Shown: positions 10,002 to 19,104 of the stretch, piece by piece
Numbering within the stretch: the first letter of the stretch is position 1
Layout: each line of letters begins with the position of its first letter
Assembly (NCBI RefSeq): GCF_020731145.1
Contig: NZ_JAJFZN010000003.1
Coordinates: 682,001-746,000 of the forward strand
Length of the DNA stretch: 64,000 bases
From: Sneathiella sp. HT1-7
GTDB taxonomy: Bacteria; Pseudomonadota; Alphaproteobacteria; Sneathiellales; Sneathiellaceae
Direction of reading: 5' to 3'
The notes under the pieces: generated by a model
What the model saw: only the letters and a program-made list of their open reading frames with translations
What the model was told of the DNA's origin: nothing
Database searches by the model: none
Position numbers and translations under genes: made by a program

Positions 10002-10560
10002 GACACCCTGGATCACCCCCGCCGCCGCTATTGCGGAAAGTTTCCCTGATGGTCTCAAGGAACTTGGCCCACGCGTGCAGGTCAATTTGCGCGGTGACGT
10101 TACTGATTCGACCTTTGTTAATGCGGTGAAAACCGCAACCGGTCTTGACCTTCCGGATGCGCCGAACAAGGTGGCGGCAGGTAAGGAGTGCAAGGCCCTC
10201 TGGCTTTCGCCCGATGAGTGGCTGCTAGTGGGAGAGGGGGAGGCAGCGTCCCTCGTTCAATCACTTGAAGAGGCGCTTTCAGGGCAATATGTCGCGATCA
10301 ATGATGTAAGCGCCAATCGCACGATTTTTGAGATCTCCGGCCCGTATTGTCACCAGGTGCTGATGAAAAGCTCTGAGGTGGATTTTCACCCTCGTGCCTT
10401 TGCTCCTGGCAACTGCGTCCAGACCTTGATTGCAAAATCGCAGGCCATTGTCGAGCAGGTGGGAAGGGAAATGTTTCACATTTATGTTCGCAATTCCTTC
10501 AGCAGATATGCCGGTGCCTGGCTGGCCGAAGCCTTGGTGGAATATAGCGAAACGTCTTAA
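9994..10560 (+). CDS. soxG: Sarcosine oxidase, gamma subunit
   Basis: A 188-residue GcvT-related subunit, the last member of the tetramer. The segments LWLSPDEWLLVG, INDVSANRTIFEISG and FSRYAGAWLAEAL are typical of SoxG. Its ATG lies inside the end of soxA. No terminator hairpin was seen after its stop, so some read-through into the following phosphatase is possible. Confidence 0.92.
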   Translation: MAETPWITPAAAIAESFPDGLKELGPRVQVNLRGDVTDSTFVNAVKTATGLDLPDAPNKVAAGKECKALWLSPDEWLLVGEGEAASLVQSLEEALSGQYVAINDVSANRTIFEISGPYCHQVLMKSSEVDFHPRAFAPGNCVQTLIAKSQAIVEQVGREMFHIYVRNSFSRYAGAWLAEALVEYSETS

Positions 10561-10671
10561 AGTTTTTGGAGTTTGTTGATTTACCCGAAATTTCGTTGGA
10601 ATAAATGTGGAGTTGTGCCGTTGCTGCTGCTATGAAGAGGCAGTTAGAATTCCCAGATGATCCGTGAGGCC

Positions 10672-11478
10672 ATGTCCAAAACCATTGTTATGACAGCCCC
10701 CATTACCGGCGAACTTGCCGATTTGGCGGACTTTACCTGTTCGCTGGCGACAACAGCCGCATCCGTCACCCGTTCCTATTTTCGTAAACCCATCGATGTT
10801 ATCCAGAAACTGGATAGCTCTCCGGTTACCATTGCCGATCGGGAATGTGAGGCTCGGCTCCGGGATATGATCACAGAACGTTTCCCGGGGCACGGCATTC
10901 TCGGCGAAGAACATGGCTTTGAAGGATCTGAACTTACTGATATCTGGGTGATTGATCCCATCGATGGCACCAAGAGTTTTATATCCGGCCTGCCGCTTTA
11001 CGGCACGCTCATCGCTTTTTCGCGGGATAAAGATGTGCGCATTGGCGCGATCTCCATGCCGGAACTCGATGAATTCTGGATTGGCATCGCGAACGAAGGC
11101 AGCTATTTCAATGGTACCCGCTGTCATACAAGTGATTGCCGCAAACTTGAAGACGCCATTCTGATGACTACTGCGCTTGAATATTTTTCCCCCGAAAATC
11201 GGGAGAAATTTGCAGCCTTGCGTGAAAAATCCCGTATTCGCCGTTATGGCGGAGATTGCTATATCTACGCGATGGTCGCCTCCGGCTGGGCCGACCTTGC
11301 TGTAGAGACGGGATTGCAAACCTATGACTATATGGCGCTCATCCCGGTGATAGAGGAAGCGGGCGGTGTCATCACGGATTGGTCCGGCAAACGGCCCGAT
11401 TTCAATTCGGACGGGACAATTGTTGCCGCGGCAACAAAGGAACTTCATCAACAGGCGCTTGAGATTTTGGGCCGTTAA
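10672..11478 (+). CDS. Inositol-monophosphatase-family phosphatase, probably histidinol-phosphatase (HisN type)
   Basis: A 268-residue lithium-sensitive-type phosphatase. It carries the metal-binding motifs GEEHG and DPIDGTKSFISG, and the C-terminal AVETGLQTYDYMALIPVIEEAGG, which reads like HisN from bacteria that lack HisB phosphatase. Such enzymes hydrolyse histidinol phosphate, inositol phosphate or 3'-phosphoadenosine phosphate; the exact substrate is inferred. The ATG at 10672 has GTGAGG just upstream and is preferred to the ATG at 10657, which has none. It stands 111 bases after soxG and 38 bases before the glutamine-synthetase-like gene. Confidence 0.85.
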   Translation: MSKTIVMTAPITGELADLADFTCSLATTAASVTRSYFRKPIDVIQKLDSSPVTIADRECEARLRDMITERFPGHGILGEEHGFEGSELTDIWVIDPIDGTKSFISGLPLYGTLIAFSRDKDVRIGAISMPELDEFWIGIANEGSYFNGTRCHTSDCRKLEDAILMTTALEYFSPENREKFAALREKSRIRRYGGDCYIYAMVASGWADLAVETGLQTYDYMALIPVIEEAGGVITDWSGKRPDFNSDGTIVAAATKELHQQALEILGR

Positions 11479-11516
11479 GGTAGGCTGGCGAAAGGCGTAT
11501 TTTCAAAGGGGAATTT

Positions 11517-12884
11517 ATGGAAGCGCGTTTCGTTAAAACAGTCACCGATGCCCGCAGTATTATCGAAGATCGTGATCTTGATTTCGTCAAGGTCGGCGTT
11601 TTCGACATTGATGGCGTATTGCGCGGCAAATATCTCAGCAAAGACAAGTTTTTCAGCATTCTGGAAACCGGTTTCGGGTTCTGCGACGTGGTGCTCGGCT
11701 GGGACGTCAATGACCAACTTTATGATACCGAAAGCTATACTGGCTGGTCGAATGGCTATGCAGACGCCAAGGTTGTTCCGATTATTGATAGCTGTCGTGA
11801 ACTGCCGCTTGAAGATAACATGCTGTTTTTCCAGCTTGAATTTGGGGATCGTGCGGGGCATGTCTGCCCCCGCCAGACTTTGAAGCGTGTTCTCAAGCGA
11901 GCCGAAGATATGGGCATCAAGGCAACCGCGGCCTGTGAATTTGAGTTTTTTCTCTTTAAAGAGACGCCAGAATCGGTGCGCGAGAAAAACTATTACAATC
12001 TCGACACTTTTACACCGGGTAATTTCGGCTATTCGTTCCTTCGTGCGTCTGTCGAGCATAATTTCTACGAGCAGCTCCTTGCTCTCTGCGAAGAGATGGA
12101 TATGCCCATCGAAGGACTGCATACAGAAACAGGGCCCGGCGTGCTGGAAGCGGCTCTTGTCTATGATGAGGCCATGAAGGCGGCTGACAAAGGGGCGCTA
12201 TTTAAAACGTTCACTAAGATTCTTGCGCAGAAAAATGATCTGATGGCGACCTTCATGGCGAAATGGTCGCCTGATTATCCGGGCCAAAGCGGTCATATCC
12301 ATCTGTCGCTTCAGGGCAAGGACGGGGAGGGGCTCTTCTTCGACGAAGGTAAAGAGAATAATTTCAGCGATGCCATGCGCTATTTCATTGGTGGACAGCA
12401 AAAGCTGATGCCGGAATTTCTCGCGATGATCGCACCGACGATCAACAGTTATACCCGGATGATCCCCGGCTTTTGGGCACCGACGGAGGCAAGCTGGGGC
12501 ATTGAGAACCGGACCACTGCCCTTCGGGCAATCCCGGGGTCGGATAAATCGCAGCGTGTCGAATATCGGATCGCGGCGGCGGATATCAATCCGCATATTG
12601 CGATTGCGGCGGCTCTTGGCTCCGGCCTCTGGGGGATCGAGAACAAGATCGAGCCAACAACGGCAGTTGTCGGCAATGCCTATGATCAGGAATTTCCGGA
12701 AGAACTTACACTTCCCAAAACCCTGTGGGAAGCGACGCAGTTACTCAAGAAATCGACGGCGGCACGGGATCTCTTCGGGGATGCCTTTGTCGATCATTAT
12801 GCCGTCACCCGCGAGTGGGAAGAGCGGGAATTCCGCAAAGCCATTACCGATTGGGAAATGCAGCGTTACTTCGAGATTATCTAA
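11517..12884 (+). CDS. Glutamine-synthetase-family ligase (probable gamma-glutamyl-amine/amide synthetase)
   Basis: A 455-residue type I-like glutamine synthetase fold. Metal and active-site residues are present: Glu141 and Glu143 (CEFEFF), Glu204 and Glu211 (HTETGPGVLE), the SGHIHLS histidines near 260-262, Arg332 and Arg337 (ENRTTALR), and Glu349/Arg351 (EYR). The N-terminal IDGVLRGKYLSKDKF and the absence of an obvious adenylylation tyrosine site point to the PuuA/GlnT-like branch, which joins glutamate to amines, rather than housekeeping GlnA. Downstream sit a GATase1-like hydrolase and aldehyde/alcohol dehydrogenases, as in gamma-glutamylated amine pathways. GmaS (gamma-glutamylmethylamide synthetase) is an alternative, but its usual mgs partners are absent. 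Confidence 0.85.
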   Translation: MEARFVKTVTDARSIIEDRDLDFVKVGVFDIDGVLRGKYLSKDKFFSILETGFGFCDVVLGWDVNDQLYDTESYTGWSNGYADAKVVPIIDSCRELPLEDNMLFFQLEFGDRAGHVCPRQTLKRVLKRAEDMGIKATAACEFEFFLFKETPESVREKNYYNLDTFTPGNFGYSFLRASVEHNFYEQLLALCEEMDMPIEGLHTETGPGVLEAALVYDEAMKAADKGALFKTFTKILAQKNDLMATFMAKWSPDYPGQSGHIHLSLQGKDGEGLFFDEGKENNFSDAMRYFIGGQQKLMPEFLAMIAPTINSYTRMIPGFWAPTEASWGIENRTTALRAIPGSDKSQRVEYRIAAADINPHIAIAAALGSGLWGIENKIEPTTAVVGNAYDQEFPEELTLPKTLWEATQLLKKSTAARDLFGDAFVDHYAVTREWEEREFRKAITDWEMQRYFEII

Positions 12885-13350
12885 CCGGTTTTAAAGGCAG
12901 GCTCAAAAGGGGGAGTTCGCGCGCGTCCTCCACCTCTGACCGGCACCAGCCGACCTGCTTTGCGCCCATCCTTCTGTAGAAACCGACCGCGTTGGGGTCG
13001 GCCTCAATTCTGAGGTGGCTATAACCAAGACGGGAAGCCTTTTGCGCTGCCTCCTTCATCAGAGCACGTCCAAAGCCTCTTCCCATATGCAACGGTGAGA
13101 CATAGAGGAGCTGGAGTTCCGCCTCCTCTTTCTCAAACGACGCGAGATAGAACCCAGCGATTTGGCCTTTTCGGTCAATTACGCCGCTTTCCCACTGGGC
13201 TATCATCCGGGGTGTGATTGTAAGAACGGCTTCGCATTCACGCATGAAGTCTTCGGAATATCCCCAGAATGCTTTGGCCGTCAGGGCTACCTCGGTCATA
13301 GCCGGGCAATCCTTTTCGGTGGCGGGTCTGATTTTCGGCGGTGACAACAT
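12877..13350 (-). CDS. GNAT-family N-acetyltransferase
   Basis: A 157-residue acetyltransferase. The acetyl-CoA motif A is LLYVSPLHMGRGFGRALMKEAAQKA near residues 80-105, and motif B contains the common ADPNAVGFYRRMGAKQVG. The substrate is unknown. It is convergent with the ligase gene and overlaps its 3' end by 8 bases, and it is divergent from the MocR regulator with a 67-base gap. Position alone does not prove it belongs to the neighbouring pathway. Confidence 0.85.
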   Translation of the reverse strand: MLSPPKIRPATEKDCPAMTEVALTAKAFWGYSEDFMRECEAVLTITPRMIAQWESGVIDRKGQIAGFYLASFEKEEAELQLLYVSPLHMGRGFGRALMKEAAQKASRLGYSHLRIEADPNAVGFYRRMGAKQVGWCRSEVEDARELPLLSLPLKPVR

Positions 13351-13417
13351 ATTGAAAATATTCCTATCATGAGAAAACCAGTGCCAATTTAACTTCCTTT
13401 AGCCGGGGTTCCGCAAG

Positions 13418-14866
13418 TTGCTTTTTACCATTGATCGAAGCCTGCAAAAACCTGTCCAGAATCAGCTGCGTGAGCAGATCATCGCGGCGTTGATGAACGG
13501 GCAGTTGATCGCCGGTGAAAAAATGCCCTCCAGCCGCAAGCTTGCGAAGGATCTCAAAATTTCTCGCACCACGGTAATGATCGTTTATGACAAGTTGGTG
13601 GAGGGGAATTTTCTTGTCGCACTGCCTCGCTCAGGCTATCGCGTGAGTGATATCGCGCTAAATATTGAGAATGCGCCGCAAGAGGAAGTAGGTACCGACA
13701 ACTCTGGCGGGACAGTTGATTGGGAGAGGTTGCTGGAAAGCCGCCTCGGTCGTCAGCGCAATATCGTCAAGCCTGCAAACTGGCAGGATTATCCCTATCC
13801 CTTCGTCTATGGGCAGCCTGATGCCAGCCTGTTTCCGCTGCCGGCCTGGCGGGAATGTTCCCGGCAAGCGATGAGCCGCCTCGCCATGCGCGACTGGGCC
13901 AACGACGCCGTGATGGCGGATGATCCGGAACTGATTACCGAAATTCGCTCCAAACTACTCCCCAAACGCGGCATTTATGCGGACGAGTCGGAAATTCTGA
14001 TCACGCTTGGCGCACAAAATGCGCTTTATCTTATCGCTGCCGTACTGATGCAGGAAGGAATGACCGTCGGCATTGAGGATCCAGGATATCCGGATGCGCG
14101 CAATATCTTTGATCGGCGTGGTGCATCCCTGATTCCGCTTGGCGTGGATGAAAATGGGGTTGTGATTGATGGAAATGTGGCGAAGTCGGAAATTCTCTAT
14201 GTCACGCCGAGCCATCAGTATCCGACAACGGTGACTCTATCGCCAGAGCGGCGCAAGGCACTCCTGGCATCAGCGGCGGAAAACAACTCGCTTATCATCG
14301 AGGATGATTTCGAAAGCGATACCAATTATATGGGCGCCGCTGTTGCCGCGCTCAAATCGGAGGATCGGGACGGGCGGGTGATTTACGTTGGCAGTCTGTC
14401 AAAATCCATGTTTCCGGGGCTGAGGCTTGGATTTATTGTCGCACCGGAACGATTGATCCGGGAGTTGCGGACCCTGCGGCGGTTAATGCTCCGTCACGCG
14501 CCGAGTAATAATCAGCGCACGACCGCTCTCTTCATCGCGCAAGGATATCACCTTTCCTATATCCATAAGCTGCATAAAGCTTATGGGGAGCGTTGGCACC
14601 GCATGGCGGCGGCACTGACAGAGCATATGCCGGGCATGACGACTGCGCCGCGGTTCGGTGGGACAAGTTTCTGGATCAAGGGGCCTGAAGAACTTGATTC
14701 AAAGGAGTTAGCAACGCGCGCGCTTGATAAAGGCATCGTTCTGGAACCGGGTGCAGTCCATTTTATGGAAGAGGCCGTGGGGCAGCGCTATTTCAGGCTC
14801 GGCTTTTCCTCCATTGCGCTTGGCCGGATAGAAGAGGGAATTAAGCGGCTGGCGGCTCTTCTTTAG
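13418..14866 (+). CDS. MocR/PdxR-type transcriptional regulator (GntR HTH fused to aminotransferase fold)
   Basis: A 482-residue fusion. The winged helix at residues 10-80 (QLREQIIAALMNGQL, SSRKLAKDLKISRTTV) is joined to a class I aminotransferase domain. That domain contains IIEDDFESD and the PLP-lysine motif GSLSKSMFPGLRLGF. MocR proteins bind pyridoxal phosphate and often activate amine or amino acid catabolic genes beside them. The start is TTG at 13418 after CCGGGG; no in-frame ATG fits. It lies immediately upstream of the dioxygenase and amidotransferase genes, which are its likely targets. Confidence 0.9.
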   Translation: MLFTIDRSLQKPVQNQLREQIIAALMNGQLIAGEKMPSSRKLAKDLKISRTTVMIVYDKLVEGNFLVALPRSGYRVSDIALNIENAPQEEVGTDNSGGTVDWERLLESRLGRQRNIVKPANWQDYPYPFVYGQPDASLFPLPAWRECSRQAMSRLAMRDWANDAVMADDPELITEIRSKLLPKRGIYADESEILITLGAQNALYLIAAVLMQEGMTVGIEDPGYPDARNIFDRRGASLIPLGVDENGVVIDGNVAKSEILYVTPSHQYPTTVTLSPERRKALLASAAENNSLIIEDDFESDTNYMGAAVAALKSEDRDGRVIYVGSLSKSMFPGLRLGFIVAPERLIRELRTLRRLMLRHAPSNNQRTTALFIAQGYHLSYIHKLHKAYGERWHRMAAALTEHMPGMTTAPRFGGTSFWIKGPEELDSKELATRALDKGIVLEPGAVHFMEEAVGQRYFRLGFSSIALGRIEEGIKRLAALL

Positions 14867-14973
14867 CGTTCGATTTTAAATCTGGTAGATATGAATCGGT
14901 GAAATTGGTACTATCGTTGCCAGGAAGAATGACTTAGCTATTTTCTATCAGCAGATTTAATCATTCTGGAAAA

Positions 14974-15840
14974 ATGGGGAATGCCATGGGATACAATACA
15001 ATTGAAGTCCAGCCGCTAACATCTTGTATTGGAGCAGAAATCGCAGGCGTCGATTTGTCCAAATCTCTCTCGGACGAGCAGTTCCAAGACGTCCATGATG
15101 CGCTTGTCGACAATCATGTGGTTTTCTTCCGCAATCAGGAAATTACACCCGAGGGTCAGCTTGAATTTGCAAAACGGTTCGGCACCCCCGAAGTGCATCC
15201 CATTGTTGAAGGCTCTAACGCCCATCCCGAGTTGATTGAGGTTTTGAAACCGGCAGGTGAGGGTGCTTCCTTCGGGACGGGTTGGCATACGGACAATACA
15301 TTCTTTGAAAAACCAACCATGGTAACGATGCTGTATGGTATTGATATCCCACCGGTTGGCGGCGATACGCTCTGGGCCAGCATGGAGGCAGCTTATGATG
15401 CTCTTTCAGATGGCATGAAAGAATTGCTCGACGGGCTGGTTGCTGTGCATTCGGCAAGCGTTGCGTTCGATCCACGCCACACCCGCGAGAAATATGAAGG
15501 CAAACATAGCCTTAAATACACATACTCTGACGCTGTGGAAATGGAAGTCGAACATCCGCTGATCCGCACTCATGAGGTTTCCGGGCGCAAGGGAATTTTC
15601 GTCAATCCCATGTTTACCCTCCGGATCAAGGGCATGGCGGATGCCGAAAGTGCCCCGCTGCTGAAGTATCTCTATGATTTCTCAACCAAGCCTGAATTTG
15701 TTTGCCGCTTCCGCTGGCAGCCTAAATCAGTCGCCATGTGGGATAATCGTTGCACACAGCATTATGCTATGAATGATTATGTGCAGTATCGGCGGTTTAT
15801 GCGCCGTGTCACCATCGGCGGCGATACGCGTCCCGTATAA
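14974..15840 (+). CDS. TauD/TfdA-family Fe(II)/2-oxoglutarate-dependent dioxygenase
   Basis: A 288-residue enzyme. The iron triad is visible: His105 and Asp107 (GWHTDNTF) and His263 (CTQHYAMND), with Arg residues at 274-278 for 2-oxoglutarate. Family members hydroxylate taurine, 2,4-D, alkylsulfonates, gamma-butyrobetaine-like or other carboxylate substrates; the substrate cannot be read here. ATG at 14974 or 14986 are both possible; the second has GGGGA five bases upstream. It lies 107 bases after the MocR regulator and 15 bases before the GATase1-like gene, so these two likely form one operon. Confidence 0.9.
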   Translation: MGNAMGYNTIEVQPLTSCIGAEIAGVDLSKSLSDEQFQDVHDALVDNHVVFFRNQEITPEGQLEFAKRFGTPEVHPIVEGSNAHPELIEVLKPAGEGASFGTGWHTDNTFFEKPTMVTMLYGIDIPPVGGDTLWASMEAAYDALSDGMKELLDGLVAVHSASVAFDPRHTREKYEGKHSLKYTYSDAVEMEVEHPLIRTHEVSGRKGIFVNPMFTLRIKGMADAESAPLLKYLYDFSTKPEFVCRFRWQPKSVAMWDNRCTQHYAMNDYVQYRRFMRRVTIGGDTRPV

Positions 15841-15855
15841 GAAAAGGGCTTGGCT

Positions 15856-16719
15856 ATGGCGCGTAAGACCGCTCGATTTCTAGTGCTTGATGGCTATCCT
15901 ATGGAGCATCGTGGGCCTCTCGCGGAGAATGGCGGGACACTTGCGGGCGATCTTTATGCGCAGATGCTGAAAGAATGCGAGCCCGGATGTGAAGTGGATA
16001 TTATTTTCCCGGCGGATGCGGATTGCAGGCTACCCACCGGGGCAGGCCTTGAGGCGTATCACGGGATTTGTTGGACAGGATCAAGCCTGACAATCCATGA
16101 TGAGGCCGATCCGCGTGTGACCCGCCAGATCGACTTTGCAAAAGCTGCCTATGAGGCGAAAACACCGATGTTCGGAAGTTGCTGGGCCGCGCAAATGGCG
16201 GTGACGGCGGCGGGCGGTAAATGTGCAAAGAATCCGAAGGGCCGGGAATTCGGTCTTGCTCGCAAAATCAGCCTGAATGACGCGGGCCGCGCTCACCCGA
16301 TGTATGAGGGGAAAAAGGCTGTCTTCGATGGTTTCACCAGTCATGAAGATGAAGTCGCGGAGCTTCCCGAAGGGGCTGTTCTGCTTGCCGGTAATGATTT
16401 TTCCCATGTGCAGGCAGTGGATGTAACTCATAAGGGCGGTAGTTTCTGGGCCGTGCAATATCATCCTGAGTATGATTTTAACGAAGTAGCGAGCCTTTGT
16501 CGCTGGCGCCGTGAAGCGCTTACCAAGCAGGGAAACTTTGCCTCACTTGATGATGCGGACCAGTTTATCGATAGAATGCAGGCGCTGCATGAGTCACCAG
16601 GTACAAGTTATCTTCGCTGGCAATTAGGGGTGGATGACGATGTGTTGGAGACCCGTGTTAAGCAGCAAGAGGTGCGCAACTGGCTTACGGTGAAAATTCA
16701 TCCCCGGCTCAATGACTAG
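15856..16719 (+). CDS. Class I glutamine-amidotransferase-like protein (possible gamma-glutamyl hydrolase)
   Basis: A 287-residue stand-alone GATase1 domain with a full triad: Cys109 (MFGSCWAAQ), His203 and Glu205 (VQYHPEYDF). Stand-alone members include PuuD, which hydrolyses gamma-glutamyl-GABA, and GuaA-like amidotransferase homologues. No synthase partner lies beside it, so hydrolysis of a gamma-glutamyl amide, made by the ligase at 11.5 kb, is a reasonable inference. The ATG at 15856 has AAAGGG seven bases upstream and is preferred to the TTG six bases earlier. It ends 20 bases before the convergent DeoR gene. Confidence 0.82.
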   Translation: MARKTARFLVLDGYPMEHRGPLAENGGTLAGDLYAQMLKECEPGCEVDIIFPADADCRLPTGAGLEAYHGICWTGSSLTIHDEADPRVTRQIDFAKAAYEAKTPMFGSCWAAQMAVTAAGGKCAKNPKGREFGLARKISLNDAGRAHPMYEGKKAVFDGFTSHEDEVAELPEGAVLLAGNDFSHVQAVDVTHKGGSFWAVQYHPEYDFNEVASLCRWRREALTKQGNFASLDDADQFIDRMQALHESPGTSYLRWQLGVDDDVLETRVKQQEVRNWLTVKIHPRLND

Positions 16720-16739
16720 GGATGCGGCATCTCCAAAAG

Positions 16740-17492
16740 TCAGGCGATCATGATCCGGTCGCGGCCAATTTTATCAATTATACTCTGCGGGGGCAGCTGA
16801 TCGGTCAGGAGAAGGTCAATAGCGTCAAAATCGCACACTTTGACCACTCCTGGTCGATTAAATTTCGTATGATCGGCAACCACGATTACGCTGGCGGCTT
16901 GAGGCAGAATCGCCCGCTTGAACTCGGCCTCCCCAAGGTCGCAATCCAAAAACCCCTGATCGGCACTGACCGCAGCAATCGAGAGGATGGCTCGTTCCGT
17001 CGCGAATTGTTTCGCAAAATTGACGGCGGTCGGGCCATAGGTCGCGCTGTCATCCGCTCGGATTTCGCCGCCCGCCATGAAAACCTTATTGCTGTTGCGG
17101 GCACAGAGGTCGCGCGCAACCTCGGTCGAATTGGTCACTACCGTAAGGTCCCGGCGCGAACTCAAAGCTTTCGCGACGTAGCAGGAAGTGCTGCCATTGT
17201 CGATCAGCAGGGTCTCCCCGTCTACAATGAGGGACGCAGCAAGCTCCGCAATTTTTTGTTTGATAGTCCGCTGTGTTTCAAGGCGTCGCAGGAACGGAGC
17301 TTCCAGTGCGGTATTGGGCAGCATCACCCCGCCGTGAATTTTTTCAACCGCGCCAAACTTCGCCATTTCTTTAATGTCACGGCGAATCGTTTCGTCAGAG
17401 ACGTCCAGTCGCTTCGCCAGATCTACAATTCCGCAAGATCTTTCGACCTGCAGCATATTCATGATGGCAAATTGCCGTTTATTTTGTTTCAT
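16740..17492 (-). CDS. DeoR/GlpR-family transcriptional repressor
   Basis: A 250-residue regulator with an N-terminal DeoR helix-turn-helix (CGIVDLAKRLDVSDETIRRDI) and a C-terminal DeoRC sensor domain (LLIDNGSTSCYVAKAL). The family usually senses phosphorylated sugars or related metabolites. The start at 17492 has GGGGA just upstream and gives the standard family length; an upstream ATG at 17606 would add 38 unlikely residues. It is divergent from the aldehyde dehydrogenase gene, across a 210-base region with three inverted repeats, so it probably represses that operon and itself. Confidence 0.9.
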   Translation of the reverse strand: MKQNKRQFAIMNMLQVERSCGIVDLAKRLDVSDETIRRDIKEMAKFGAVEKIHGGVMLPNTALEAPFLRRLETQRTIKQKIAELAASLIVDGETLLIDNGSTSCYVAKALSSRRDLTVVTNSTEVARDLCARNSNKVFMAGGEIRADDSATYGPTAVNFAKQFATERAILSIAAVSADQGFLDCDLGEAEFKRAILPQAASVIVVADHTKFNRPGVVKVCDFDAIDLLLTDQLPPQSIIDKIGRDRIMIA

Positions 17493-17702
17493 ATTTCCCC
17501 GCTGACAGCCGACATTAGACGGCATTTTTTTAGAATACGTAGCATGTTTTGGGAAAAAATGAAACATCGTGTGGGAATCCACATTTTTTGCCTTCATAAA
17601 ACACAAAACATGATCACTAAAAATGTGATTTTTTGAAAATTTCTGATTAGAAATTTGCTGAATAATGCTAGAAATATCAAACGCCTAGATTGGAGAGTAT
17701 AG
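17493..17702. promoter_or_regulatory. Divergent promoter/operator region between deoR-like and aldehyde dehydrogenase genes
   Basis: AT-rich and holding three perfect inverted repeats: TGTGG-GAAT-CCACA (17570-17583), ATCAC-N7-GTGAT (17613-17629) and AAATTTC-N6-GAAATTT (17637-17656). The centres of the last two are about 25 bases apart. They are good candidates for DeoR-family operators overlapping the aldehyde dehydrogenase promoter. The gene itself follows TTGGAGAG at 17690-17697. Confidence 0.55.
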
Positions 17703-19094
17703 ATGTCAGAAGGTTTAAAAACGATCAGCCCGATGGATGGTAGCCTTTATGTGGAACGTGCCTATACGCCGCTTTCGACCGTTGACACTATGCTTGATGC
17801 AGCGCAATCCGCTCAGAGGGCGTGGCAGAAGAAGTCGATCGCCGAACGGGCGGCGCTGCTTGAGAAATGTGTCGATAATTTCATCTCCAAAAAGGACGTG
17901 ATTGTTGAGGAACTGGCCTGGCAGATGGGCCGACCGGTTAAGTTTGGCGCAGGTGAGGTTGGCGGCTTTGAAGAACGCTCCCGCCATATGATCTCCATTG
18001 CAGAAGAAGCCTTGAAAAACATTAAGGTGCCGGAAAAATCCGGCTTTACCCGTTATATCAAGCGGGAACCGGTTGGCGTAGTCTTCACCATTGCGCCCTG
18101 GAACTTCCCTTATATGACGGCGGTGAACTCTATTGTGCCAGCGCTAATGGCAGGTAACGCCGTTATCCTGAAGCATGCAACGCAGACCCATCTCTGTGGG
18201 GAACGGATGGTCGAAGCCTTTGTTGAGGCGGGGCTGCCGAAGGACCTTTTCCAGATTGTCGTTGCCAGTCATCAAATGGCGGCATCCATCATCCAGTCCG
18301 ATAAGGTGAATTATGTCTGCTTTACAGGCTCTGTTCCGGCGGGCAAGGCCATAGAAGAAGCTGCTGTTGGCCACTTCCTTGGCGTGGGGCTGGAGCTGGG
18401 CGGTAAGGATCCGGCCTATGTGCGGCGCGATGCGGATGTTGCCTATGCAGCAGAAAATCTCGTTGATGGCGCGATGTTCAATTCTGGTCAGTCCTGCTGC
18501 GGGATAGAGCGGATTTATGTGCACGCCGATGTCTATGATGAATTCGTCGCAAATTTCGTTGAGGTGGTGAAGGGCTACAAGCTTGGCTCTCCCATTGATC
18601 CGGAAACGACACTGGGCCCGCTTGTCAATGCGAAGGCCGCGGATTTTGTACGTGGACAGATCGCGGATGCGGTGAAGGCCGGGGCGAAATCCTTGATTGA
18701 CCCTGCGCTCTTCCCTGAAGATAAGCCAGGCACAGCATATATGGCTCCGGATGTGATCGTTGATACCGATCACGGTATGCGGATAATGACCGAGGAAAGC
18801 TTTGGCCCTGTGGTCGGTATCATGAAGGTCGCCTCTGATGAGGAGGCAGTCAGCCTGATGAATGACAGCGAGTTTGGCCTGACCGCATCCGTCTGGACCA
18901 ACGACGAAGCAGCCGCCATCCGTATTGGCGATCAGGTCAATACAGGTACCTGGTTCATGAATCGCTGCGACTATCTCGACCCGGCTCTTGCCTGGACGGG
19001 CGTCAAGAATTCCGGTCGTGGCTGTACTTTATCATCGGTGGGTTACGAAAGCTTGACCCGGCCGAAATCCTATCATTTACGAACCAAAATTTAA
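17703..19094 (+). CDS. NAD(P)-dependent aldehyde dehydrogenase
   Basis: A 463-residue enzyme of the ALDH superfamily. It shows APWNFPYMTAVNSIVPAL (cofactor region), the general-base Glu in LELGGKDP near residue 232, and the catalytic Cys in NSGQSCCG near 263. The second adjacent Cys is common in the family. It oxidises an aldehyde to an acid; the substrate is not visible. It forms an operon with the iron alcohol dehydrogenase 10 bases downstream, so an alcohol-to-aldehyde-to-acid route is likely. In context it could be the PuuC-like step after gamma-glutamylation. Confidence 0.92.
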   Translation: MSEGLKTISPMDGSLYVERAYTPLSTVDTMLDAAQSAQRAWQKKSIAERAALLEKCVDNFISKKDVIVEELAWQMGRPVKFGAGEVGGFEERSRHMISIAEEALKNIKVPEKSGFTRYIKREPVGVVFTIAPWNFPYMTAVNSIVPALMAGNAVILKHATQTHLCGERMVEAFVEAGLPKDLFQIVVASHQMAASIIQSDKVNYVCFTGSVPAGKAIEEAAVGHFLGVGLELGGKDPAYVRRDADVAYAAENLVDGAMFNSGQSCCGIERIYVHADVYDEFVANFVEVVKGYKLGSPIDPETTLGPLVNAKAADFVRGQIADAVKAGAKSLIDPALFPEDKPGTAYMAPDVIVDTDHGMRIMTEESFGPVVGIMKVASDEEAVSLMNDSEFGLTASVWTNDEAAAIRIGDQVNTGTWFMNRCDYLDPALAWTGVKNSGRGCTLSSVGYESLTRPKSYHLRTKI

Positions 19095-19104
19095 GGGAAC
19101 ACAT

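Noticed and set aside
5425-10560. Reading soxBDAG as N-methylglutamate dehydrogenase (mgdABCD)
   Set aside because: The families are related, but the mgsABC genes that define the N-methylglutamate pathway are absent and dimethylglycine enzymes are present, so sarcosine oxidase fits better.
16722-17636. 304-codon plus-strand frame over the DeoR gene
   Set aside because: Antisense to a DeoR repressor with a clear helix-turn-helix and correct length.
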